5,577 bases of DNA from Betaproteobacteria bacterium. Lineage in GTDB: Bacteria; Pseudomonadota; Gammaproteobacteria; Burkholderiales; Burkholderiaceae_E. Location of the stretch: positions 1 through 5,577 of the forward strand of contig RFVZ01000168.1 of NCBI GenBank assembly GCA_009922405.1, given 5' to 3'. Below the pieces are notes generated by a model. The model had not been told where the DNA came from and did no database searches. It was given only the letters and a program-made list of their open reading frames with translations. The position numbers and the translations under genes are program-made. Shown piece by piece: positions 1 through 5,577 of the stretch; the first letter of the stretch is position 1, and each line of letters begins with the position of its first letter.

Positions 1-1827
1 CTGAAATGGACTGACGCTCGCTCCGGTATTGGCCGTCAGAAACTGCCCTGTGATGAAAGGTACGTTCTGCCCGATCGTGATCCTCGCCTCTTCGTTATCC
101 AGCGTCAAAAGATTGGGCGTCGCCAGAATATTGGCAGAACCGCTTTCCTCAAGAGCACGTGCCAGAAAGCCGAGGTTGACCACCGACGAACTACTGATCC
201 CAGGGATGCTGACATCGCGGATGATCCCGACATTCAGACCGCGCGCCGCACCAGCAATATTTTGCGCCAAGCCAATGATGTTGGTCGATGAACCCGCCGC
301 GGTGAAATTCGTTCCGCCAATCCCACCTGTTCCCCCGGCTGAGGGTGATTGCAGGAACTGGAACTGAACACCGAACTCGGCCGACTTGCTGACGGTGACT
401 TCAACGATCAGTGATTCGATATAGACCTGAGCACGACGCGCGTCCAGACGGTCGATCACCCCACGCAAATTACGGTAGATCGGCTCGGCCGCGATGATGA
501 TCAGGGAATTGGTCGCCGTATCTGCAGCGACCGTGGCACCGCCAGAAGTAAAAGCCTGCTGCGACTGCGAAGGGTTGGCACCACCGGGGTTGGAGGCGCC
601 AAATCCACCGCCCATTGCGGTGCCTTGCCCGCCTTGGGCACCAGTTTGCCCGGTCTGCCCAGTCTGGCCAAACCCACCGGTGGCGCCAGCGCCCGCTGAA
701 AAACCGCCCTGACCAGCAGCCCCCTGCGCCGCGCCGAATCCGGCACTGGAACCTTGATCGATCGGTCCGCCACCCGAGCCTAGCGCACCGCCAAGGACTC
801 CGCGCAAGACCTGGGCGAGACGGCTTGCCTCGGCATTACGCAGGTAGACGACATGCAAATTGCCTGGTGTGGCCGATGGCTGGTCGAGTCGATCGACCAG
901 GCTTCGTGCCAACGCGATCTTGGCCGAGCTAGTCGCCCGCAATAACAGGGAGTTGCTGCGCGAGTCCGCGAGCACCAGGACCTTTTGGCCTGGATCAACC
1001 TGTGCCCCCTGACCGGCCCGAGCCGCATCATCCAGCAAACGACTGATGACCGCGGCCACATCGGACGCGATTGAGTACTTGAGCGGCAGGACCTCGACAT
1101 CATTAACCGATGGGTTATCGAGGACCTCAATCAGACGACCAATGCGCTGGAGATTGGTTGCATAGTCAGTGACCACGAGAGAGTTGTTGTTCGGATACGC
1201 CGTGATCGTGTTGTTGGGCGCGATCAGGGGCCGCAAGACCGCCACGAGATTCGAAGCCGACTCGTTGCGCAACTGGTACACCTGAGTCAGGATCTGATCG
1301 CCCGAATTCGCGCTTCGAGAGACTTCGTTGGCGCCAGTCGTCACCTTACCGCCCTGCACCTTGGCATCCGCCTCGGGCACGACGCGCAATAATCCGCCCG
1401 CTTCGATGATCGCAAACCCCTGCATCCTCAGCGACGATTGCAGCATCTGCAGCGCCGTTGCCCGCGGCACTGGCTTGGGCGTCTCAAGCGTTAACTTGCC
1501 TTTAACCCTTGGATCGACCACAAAGGTACGACCGATCAGATGCCCGAAGGCGCCAATCACCGCATCGAGATCCGCGTCCTTAAAGTTGAGCGACACTGGC
1601 TCATTGGGATTAACAACAGAGGGGACCGAAGGCGACGCCGAGGTCGGATTGGACGACGAGGTCGAGGTCGAGGTCGAGGTCGAGGTCGAGGTCGAGGTCG
1701 GGGGTGAGGTCGATGCAGCCATCGCTTTCTTCGCCATTGCTGTCGAAACAGGCATCCATGGCAAAGTAACCAGGCAGCAAAGCAAACCAAGCTTTGAGAG
1801 CGGTACCGTCGTCCTGCTGGCCGTCAT
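1..1827 (-). CDS. gspD: Type II secretion system secretin GspD, 3' end cut by window edge
   Basis: This is the outer-membrane channel of the T2SS; secretins form a ring that exports folded proteins from the periplasm. I read 609 uninterrupted codons from ATG at 1827 to the window edge. Residues 1-32 look like a Sec signal peptide (R5, K12, hydrophobic core 13-22, cleavage near STAMA/KK); C17 and C18 lack a proper lipobox. A Thr/Ser linker (about 39-70, including seven TS repeats) precedes N0 (about 77-155, with LNFKDADLDAV and VVDPRVKG). N1 is about 180-240, N2 about 243-317 and N3 about 323-478, the last interrupted by a Gly/Gln/Ala-rich insert at about 346-430. The secretin core begins about 530 and carries the hallmark segments SANILATPNLLTLDNEEA (564-581) and GQNVPFITG (586-594). 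Relatives are usually about 650-780 residues, so roughly 50-170 are missing, including the rest of the barrel and any pilotin-binding S domain. An in-frame TTG at 1887 is an alternative start. gspD follows gspN closely, and its N0 domain normally meets GspC, which is not in the window. Confidence 0.96.
   Translation of the reverse strand, partial: MTASRTTVPLSKLGLLCCLVTLPWMPVSTAMAKKAMAASTSPPTSTSTSTSTSTSTSSSNPTSASPSVPSVVNPNEPVSLNFKDADLDAVIGAFGHLIGRTFVVDPRVKGKLTLETPKPVPRATALQMLQSSLRMQGFAIIEAGGLLRVVPEADAKVQGGKVTTGANEVSRSANSGDQILTQVYQLRNESASNLVAVLRPLIAPNNTITAYPNNNSLVVTDYATNLQRIGRLIEVLDNPSVNDVEVLPLKYSIASDVAAVISRLLDDAARAGQGAQVDPGQKVLVLADSRSNSLLLRATSSAKIALARSLVDRLDQPSATPGNLHVVYLRNAEASRLAQVLRGVLGGALGSGGGPIDQGSSAGFGAAQGAAGQGGFSAGAGATGGFGQTGQTGQTGAQGGQGTAMGGGFGASNPGGANPSQSQQAFTSGGATVAADTATNSLIIIAAEPIYRNLRGVIDRLDARRAQVYIESLIVEVTVSKSAEFGVQFQFLQSPSAGGTGGIGGTNFTAAGSSTNIIGLAQNIAGAARGLNVGIIRDVSIPGISSSSVVNLGFLARALEESGSANILATPNLLTLDNEEARITIGQNVPFITGQFLTANTGASVSPFQ
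1658..1699. repeat. Hexanucleotide tandem repeat, 7 x GAGGTC
   Basis: Seven perfect head-to-tail copies of GAGGTC (plus strand) lie inside gspD. In the gspD frame they read ACC TCG, giving Thr-Ser seven times (residues 44-57) in the linker between the signal peptide and the N0 domain. Because the unit is six bases, gain or loss of copies changes linker length but never frame. The same two codons are used every time although Thr and Ser have many synonyms, which points to replication slippage rather than selection for each residue. The unit has no stop in any of the six frames, which explains the spurious EV, DL and PR dipeptide runs in other frames. Confidence 0.97.
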
Positions 1828-1856
1828 GGCGGGCCACTGCAACCAGCGCCCCCGCC
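1828..1856 (-). promoter_or_regulatory. Possible mRNA hairpin directly before the gspD ATG
   Basis: A perfect 6-bp inverted repeat (GGCGGG at 1828-1833, CCCGCC at 1851-1856 on the plus strand) flanks a region that can also pair. On the minus-strand transcript the fold reads GGCGGG, a small internal loop, CGCUG, a GUUG tetraloop, CAGUG, then CCCGCC abutting the AUG. That is 11 base pairs including one G-U, with a 2x1 internal loop. No U-tract follows, so it is not an intrinsic terminator. If formed, it would hide the region where the ribosome binds for the ATG at 1827, either damping initiation there or favouring coupling from gspN or the upstream TTG. The fold was done by eye, and GC-rich DNA yields such pairings by chance. 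Confidence 0.4.
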
Positions 1857-1888
1857 GACGAACCCCGCGCGCATCTTCAATGAACAAG

Positions 1889-2674
1889 TCAGGCTCCCAA
1901 GCGAATAATGGTTCGACCGCCTTCACGCGGTCCGATCAGGTTAAGCAATGGCGTCAACGCCGTCTGCATTGTCGGATCCGGCCAAGCAGCCAGCCGCAAC
2001 TTAAGACCGCCACGCGCATTCCATTGCCCGTCGCCTTCAAGATTGACCGGCCCGGCGAGAGTCTCCATCCGCAAGGCTGCGCTCTCACCGGCCGCACGCA
2101 CGGCCAGTCGCCAGCTACCAAGCGGACGCACTGGACTCATCGCGGATGTCACATCTGCAAGCTCGAGCGTCAGTGTGCCGCGGATTCCAGCCGAGTCAAT
2201 CACCATCGGCTCCCATTGAGCGCGCAACGCCCCAACAGGCCGAACTGTATTCCAGGGAGAACCTAACCCAGATAGCGCCAAACCGATCCACTCAAAGCGT
2301 CCTGCATCCACCCGAACCCCGGTTGCGACAGATCCCACCACATGCACCGGTGCGCCACCGTCGACCAGCACCACGCTGGCGTCCAGCAGCCCAATCAGAA
2401 GGCTTGGCGAGAGGGTCCAACGGATCACCCCCGGCAAGGCAAGCCCCTGTAATGGTGCAGCTGAAGAGGCTGGCGAGGGACCGGGGTCAACAATCACAAT
2501 CCGTGCGGCGCCCCGCCACAGCGTACCCTCAGTTTGAGCCAAACGAACCCGCCCCCCGATGGCGTGAGTCAGCCAGAGATCGAGCAGTGCGGTTGGTGGG
2601 GAAATCGCGAGGACCCCAATCGCAACGCCAGCTACGAATAACAGAGTCAACGCGACTTTCGGTACCCGACTCAA
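1889..2674 (-). CDS. gspN: Type II secretion system protein GspN
   Basis: GspN is an inner-membrane T2SS component with a periplasmic domain. It is found in only some T2SSs, its exact role is unsettled, and it is dispensable in several systems. The 261 residues match the family's usual length of about 250. A single N-terminal membrane segment spans about 7-24. Family hallmarks are visible: TEGTLWRG (48-55), a beta-rich middle, LEGDGQW (212-218) and the C-terminal pattern TPLLNLIGPREGGR (241-254). The start is TTG at 2674-2672, forming a TTGA overlap with the gspM stop codon. GGTGGA lies about six bases upstream of it, and no better start fits the complete membrane segment. gspD follows after 61 bp, or after a single base if gspD begins at the TTG at 1887. 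Confidence 0.92.
   Translation of the reverse strand: MSRVPKVALTLLFVAGVAIGVLAISPPTALLDLWLTHAIGGRVRLAQTEGTLWRGAARIVIVDPGPSPASSAAPLQGLALPGVIRWTLSPSLLIGLLDASVVLVDGGAPVHVVGSVATGVRVDAGRFEWIGLALSGLGSPWNTVRPVGALRAQWEPMVIDSAGIRGTLTLELADVTSAMSPVRPLGSWRLAVRAAGESAALRMETLAGPVNLEGDGQWNARGGLKLRLAAWPDPTMQTALTPLLNLIGPREGGRTIIRLGA
1894..1898 (-). promoter_or_regulatory. Shine-Dalgarno-like GGGAG favouring an upstream TTG start for gspD
   Basis: On the minus strand GGGAG sits six bases before a TTG at 1887-1885, which is in frame with gspD and only one base after the gspN stop codon. This TTG would add 20 residues, including a basic stretch RRRGR, ahead of the ATG at 1827. By contrast the ATG at 1827 has no purine-rich site 5-10 bases upstream, where the sequence is CAGTGGCCCGCC. 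The site lies inside the last codons of gspN, so the match could be fortuitous. Confidence 0.4.
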
Positions 2675-3195
2675 GGAGATTCCACCAGTGGCCGCTCAAA
2701 GCGGATTCGTGCTGAGACCATTTCAGGCGTTTTGGTGCGTTCAATCTCCAGGCTGGTCGCACGGATACGCAGATCGCGCTGAGTGTCGGCGACCCACTTC
2801 AACAATCGAGTCACCTGCACGCTACTGACGCGAAGCTCTTGCGAGGTCGTATCACCACCTGGAAGTAACTCGGCAGGGAGAGCGCTCGACTTCAACAACC
2901 GCTCGAGCTCTGCACCCAAAGGTTGGGCCGATGGCGCACCTGCCCGGCTAGCGAGCCCCGCAAACTGATCGGCCATCCAGTCGACCTGCGCCAACTGCGC
3001 TCGTCGTTGCGGCAGCTCCCGCTCGAGGCGAGCAATTCCGCGCAATGCTGGAGAAACGGCGAGCTGGTCGAGCACGAGCAAAACCAACACGAGTACAGCC
3101 ACAGCCAGCAACCAGCGCTCACGCACGGCAAACGCATCCCACCTTCCGCGGGCCTCAGACGTCCATCGAGCGATTTGGCTCTGATCAGCGTTCAT
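2671..3195 (-). CDS. gspM: Type II secretion system inner-membrane protein GspM
   Basis: GspM is a bitopic inner-membrane protein that dimerises with GspL and helps connect the platform to the pseudopilus. The 174 residues fit the family's usual length of 150-180. The protein shows a short cytoplasmic N-terminus with W11 and W19, an RER motif (25-27), one membrane helix at about 28-46, then a charged and Gln-rich helical stretch at about 50-80 likely to form a coiled coil. A C-terminal periplasmic domain (about 115-170) with alternating strands resembles the ferredoxin-like fold of GspM. ATG at 3195 overlaps the gspL stop as ATGA, and the gspM stop overlaps the gspN TTG, so translation is probably coupled on both sides. 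Sequence conservation in this family is low; the call rests largely on topology, size and position between gspL and gspN. Confidence 0.92.
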   Translation of the reverse strand: MNADQSQIARWTSEARGRWDAFAVRERWLLAVAVLVLVLLVLDQLAVSPALRGIARLERELPQRRAQLAQVDWMADQFAGLASRAGAPSAQPLGAELERLLKSSALPAELLPGGDTTSQELRVSSVQVTRLLKWVADTQRDLRIRATSLEIERTKTPEMVSARIRFERPLVESP

Positions 3196-4466
3196 GACCC
3201 CAAACTCACAATCGCGACCGGGTCGCGTTCCTCAAATTGCAGACGCAAGCGCTCGCGGCCCGCCGCCTCGCGGAGCGACTCCCGAGCGGCCGCTGCATCG
3301 GCCCAGCCAGGTTGAAATCGCACCCGCAAACGACCGTCCCGGTATTCAGCGGAACTCAACGCGTCCATCGCCCGTGGTCCGAGGGCGGTCGCCAGCCGGG
3401 TCAAGAGCGCGGTCGCGTCATCGGTGGCAGGCTCACCTGCACGAATTCGCGCCACATCAAGCCGACGCTGCATCTGCAATGACGCATCCACAATCGGTAT
3501 CCGTGCCGGCAACACCGTACGTACTCGCTGTTCGATGGCAGCCTCGATCGCGACGGACTCTTTTGACATCAGTCCCCATTGCAGATTGAGGCAAATAATC
3601 GCCGTCATTGCACACAGGGCTCCCAGTGCCAGTGGCCAGCGCCATCTAGACCAAGACACCTTCACCGCAGGGCGCCCTTGACGCGACCTCCCCGCCACCG
3701 CTTGCTGAAGGTCAATCGACGCGGGAATCGGGACCGGCATGGGGTTTGTGACTCCAACCAGGCCAGCCGCGCGAACCGCGGATTGAATTGCTTTCAAAGC
3801 CTCGGCATCATCGGCGTACAGATTGACCGTTCCTTCGAATGGAATAGTCGTCTGAGCCAGTGCGAGCAGCGCGGCCGCCGACGATTCGAGATCGGGGCGT
3901 TCCGCTTCGACCCCGAAGCCGTCGGCAGATCCGAGCCGGATCGTTAGTGAGGAACCGACCCAGGCGATCGACCACGTACCATCCCGCCAGGGAATCGCGA
4001 GGGGCGCCGGCCAGGCCGCTGCGACGCGTATCCCTTCCCGGGCAAACCCGGCGACGATGAGGTCGTACCATTCCCGATCAACAACGCCCAAAACTCGTCG
4101 ACCTTCTCCGAGCTCCGGGCCCAATGCAATGCGGCAAGCTGCAGGATCCTGAAGCAGCGAATCTTCAATCAGATTTGGCAGGGCCTGTTCGAGACGGGTC
4201 CCAGTCAGGGGGGGCACCGTGGCGGTGACCAGCAGGACATCCCGCGGGTCGAAAACTACGGCGATTTCTTTGACGCCCTCCAAAGCCCCTAGAGTGCATC
4301 GCTCTGGGCCGGTACCGGAGTGGCGCCAAACGGTCAGGGCGGCCGTGTCCGCCAGGCCGTCTGCGGGCACTGCGAGAGGCGCGGAAGCGCGCGCGGGCAA
4401 CCAGGCAATCACCCCGATCGGCGCGCGTTGGCGCTGAAATAAGGATCCTAGTAACGGTCCTGCCAT
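3192..4466 (-). CDS. gspL: Type II secretion system protein GspL
   Basis: GspL recruits the ATPase GspE to the inner membrane through its cytoplasmic domain and pairs with GspM in the periplasm. The 424 residues are typical. The N-terminal part (about 15-255) is the actin-like (PilM-type) cytoplasmic domain, with the conserved segment LEQALPNLIEDSLLQDP (92-108) and the IDLQQ motif (251-255), equivalent to the usual NLLQG. A basic patch (260-276) precedes one membrane helix at about 277-296, followed by a helical periplasmic stretch and a ferredoxin-like C-terminal domain (about 350-415). The ATG at 4466 lies inside the 3' end of gspK, giving a 19-bp overlap with its TAG at 4448. No strong Shine-Dalgarno precedes it, so reinitiation after gspK is likely. 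A GTG at codon 19 is possible but would cut into the first strand of the domain. Confidence 0.95.
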   Translation of the reverse strand: MAGPLLGSLFQRQRAPIGVIAWLPARASAPLAVPADGLADTAALTVWRHSGTGPERCTLGALEGVKEIAVVFDPRDVLLVTATVPPLTGTRLEQALPNLIEDSLLQDPAACRIALGPELGEGRRVLGVVDREWYDLIVAGFAREGIRVAAAWPAPLAIPWRDGTWSIAWVGSSLTIRLGSADGFGVEAERPDLESSAAALLALAQTTIPFEGTVNLYADDAEALKAIQSAVRAAGLVGVTNPMPVPIPASIDLQQAVAGRSRQGRPAVKVSWSRWRWPLALGALCAMTAIICLNLQWGLMSKESVAIEAAIEQRVRTVLPARIPIVDASLQMQRRLDVARIRAGEPATDDATALLTRLATALGPRAMDALSSAEYRDGRLRVRFQPGWADAAAARESLREAAGRERLRLQFEERDPVAIVSLGS

Positions 4467-5446
4467 ACCAGTTCTACGAGTTCTCGACCTTTGCGTTCCA
4501 GGAGTGTGTCACTGCGTGACTCGATCCGATCGTAACGTACCGCTCCCCGGACGAGAAACCACGCGGATGTGACAGCCCAACGTTCGGCCTTGAAAATCTG
4601 CGCCTGCGGCTCGTAAGCCTGGTTCGCATCGGTCAGATCCCGAAACGGAACGCGCTCCCGGGTCGCCACAAATGCTCGCGCCTGCGGCAAATCCATGACA
4701 CCCGTGCGAGCAGCAATCACCTCAGCGGATGCGGTATTGATATTGACTGGAGCGGCTCGCGGCAACATGACGATCAGTGGTTCGAGGGCAGCCACTGCAA
4801 CTGCGTCGAACCCGGGAACCGTCAAGAGGTCAGCAGCCCGCCGAATCGGAAAAGCAGTCGGACGCGATGAGTTAGCCGACTCAGTCCCGGTCGCGGTTCC
4901 GGTCGCGGTTCCGGCCCCCCCGCCAGCCGCCTCTTTGACCAATGGGGTCGCAGCCAACAAGCGGGCAATCAGCGGCTCAGCCAAGGATGACGGCTGTCCG
5001 ACAAGAGTCAGCAAACTCGCGAGTGCGGCGGCTTCAACCGGATCAACGCGGCCGCCCGGCACCACATTGGCCAAATTGAACCGACCCTGCATATCCAGGA
5101 TTTGTCCCGAAAGCGTTGCGGGTGTCGCCCCACTATCCAATGCCCCCCCCGCCCCGACAGACGCATCAACCCGTGTGTCGGCAACCGGAACCGCCCAAGG
5201 TTCGCCAAGGTGATCCGTGCTGCTCGATCGGGCGTCCTGGCGCAAGATCACTCGGGCCCAGTCGATTGCAGCACGCTCGATCCAACGCGCCTGGGTGATC
5301 GCCAGTCTGTTTTCGATCGTCCGTACGGTCGCGCTTTGACGCGCAAAGAGCGCCGAGACGATCGTAGTCGCAAGCGCAACGATCAAAAGTGCTGTCACGA
5401 TCGCAGCCCCGCGCTGACGCGGCCCCTGAAGAGCTCGTTTCAGCAT
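4448..5446 (-). CDS. gspK: Type II secretion system minor pseudopilin GspK
   Basis: GspK caps the tip of the pseudopilus with GspI and GspJ and starts its assembly. The 332 residues fit the family. The prepilin leader is short and basic, with the GspO cleavage site in QRG/AAIVT after G13; the hydrophobic assembly helix runs from 14 to about 34. Position +5 of the mature protein is Thr rather than Glu, which is normal for GspK and unlike other pseudopilins. Hallmarks include EPWAVPV (82-88), DMQGRFNLANVV (118-129), the inserted helical domain (about 135-225) and VNINTAS (234-240). A low-complexity run GGGAGTATGTATGTES (175-190) sits inside the helical domain and is encoded partly by a 12-bp repeat. 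The ATG at 5446 shares one base with the gspJ stop (TGATG), and the 3' end overlaps gspL by 19 bp. Confidence 0.96.
   Translation of the reverse strand: MLKRALQGPRQRGAAIVTALLIVALATTIVSALFARQSATVRTIENRLAITQARWIERAAIDWARVILRQDARSSSTDHLGEPWAVPVADTRVDASVGAGGALDSGATPATLSGQILDMQGRFNLANVVPGGRVDPVEAAALASLLTLVGQPSSLAEPLIARLLAATPLVKEAAGGGAGTATGTATGTESANSSRPTAFPIRRAADLLTVPGFDAVAVAALEPLIVMLPRAAPVNINTASAEVIAARTGVMDLPQARAFVATRERVPFRDLTDANQAYEPQAQIFKAERWAVTSAWFLVRGAVRYDRIESRSDTLLERKGRELVELVWQDRY
4887..4914. repeat. 12-bp tandem repeat in gspK (2.3 copies)
   Basis: The unit CCGGTCGCGGTT (plus strand) occurs twice in full (4887-4898 and 4899-4910) followed by the first four bases of a third copy. In gspK it encodes repeated Thr-Ala-Thr-Gly in a flexible segment near residues 180-188. 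The unit length is a multiple of three, so slippage would lengthen or shorten the loop without breaking the gene. Confidence 0.9.
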
Positions 5447-5577
5447 CAGTCGCGCACCGAGTAAACGCGAACGAAGCGGGAACCATCGGCCCGCTCGATC
5501 GACAACTCGACCCCGAGAATGGGTGCCTCAACTGGACGCGCTGGAGCAGGAGTGGCAGGGTCTCCTTTCGGAGGCGC
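5446..5577 (-). CDS. gspJ: Type II secretion system minor pseudopilin GspJ, C-terminal fragment
   Basis: Only the last 43 codons are in the window, ending at TGA 5448-5446; the start lies beyond 5577. GspJ is a minor pseudopilin that forms the tip complex with GspI and GspK. The fragment begins with a Pro/Ala-rich stretch (residues 1-19 of the fragment) and ends with ILGVELSIERADGSRFVRVY followed by SVRD. This matches the closing beta strands of the GspJ family, where a hydrophobic strand, a turn with D-G and an arginine-containing final strand are usual. Its stop codon shares one base with the gspK ATG. The assignment relies on this C-terminal pattern plus its position directly before gspK, the conserved J-K order of T2SS clusters. 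Confidence 0.88.
   Translation of the reverse strand, partial: APPKGDPATPAPARPVEAPILGVELSIERADGSRFVRVYSVRD

Noticed and set aside
1658..1699. Hexamer tract as an on/off phase-variation switch
   Set aside because: A six-base unit cannot shift the reading frame, so only linker length could change.
1..1827. GspD as a lipoprotein because of the two adjacent cysteines in the signal peptide
   Set aside because: C17-C18 are preceded by Gly-Leu-Leu, without a small residue at -1, and a normal signal peptidase I site (STAMA) follows.
1557..1837. Minus-strand open frames containing Asp-Leu and Pro-Arg dipeptide runs
   Set aside because: They are alternative readings of the same GAGGTC tract. The third minus frame gives an intact GspD with signal peptide and all N domains.
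1828..1888. Intrinsic terminator or separate promoter between gspN and gspD
   Set aside because: The GC-rich inverted repeat has no following U-tract and abuts the ATG. I found no convincing -35/-10 pair in this short GC-rich gap.
1328..2266. 312-codon plus-strand open frame antisense to gspD and gspN
   Set aside because: Its translation shows no recognisable domain, it includes the hexamer tract read as Glu-Val repeats, and it spans two well-supported minus-strand genes. GC-rich DNA with few stops explains it.
4448..5446. Missing Glu at mature +5 of GspK as a defect
   Set aside because: GspK proteins characteristically lack this Glu, so the Thr is expected for the family.

Overview
The window is a contiguous block of type II secretion system (T2SS, general secretion pathway) genes, all read on the minus strand. 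In transcription order, from high to low coordinates, these are gspJ (3' end only), gspK, gspL, gspM, gspN and gspD (3' end cut by the window edge). All five junctions are tight: four are overlaps of 1 to 19 bp, and gspN to gspD is a gap of 61 bp or less. This indicates one polycistronic, translationally coupled operon. I see no RNA gene, mobile element, CRISPR array or convincing terminator, and no gene-free stretch longer than 61 bp.

The DNA is GC-rich. The GspD, GspK and GspN proteins carry motifs of proteobacterial T2SS families. Placing gspD directly after gspN, rather than at the head of the cluster as in enterobacteria and Vibrio, is the arrangement of the Xanthomonas xps operon and, as I recall, of some Burkholderiales clusters. 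Motifs such as PEADAKVQGG after the GspD N0 domain look betaproteobacterial to me. My best guess is a betaproteobacterium, probably Burkholderiales, but this is inference from memory rather than a search.

By region: 5446-5577 is the C-terminus of minor pseudopilin GspJ; 4448-5446 is tip pseudopilin GspK; 3192-4466 is GspL and 2671-3195 is GspM, the inner-membrane platform pair that links the cytoplasmic ATPase GspE to the pseudopilus; 1889-2674 is GspN; 1-1827 is most of the outer-membrane secretin GspD. Together they would form the pseudopilus tip, the inner-membrane scaffold and the outer-membrane channel through which folded exoproteins leave the periplasm. GspE, F, G, H, I and C are not in the window. 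gspG, H and I would be expected upstream (above 5577), and gspE and F either upstream or downstream.

No undescribed system is evident. The points worth a second look are an in-frame hexanucleotide tract of seven copies near the secretin N-terminus, a possible hairpin directly before the gspD ATG with a competing in-frame TTG start that has a better ribosome binding site, long low-complexity inserts in GspD, GspK and GspJ, and a marked excess of the palindrome CGATCG.
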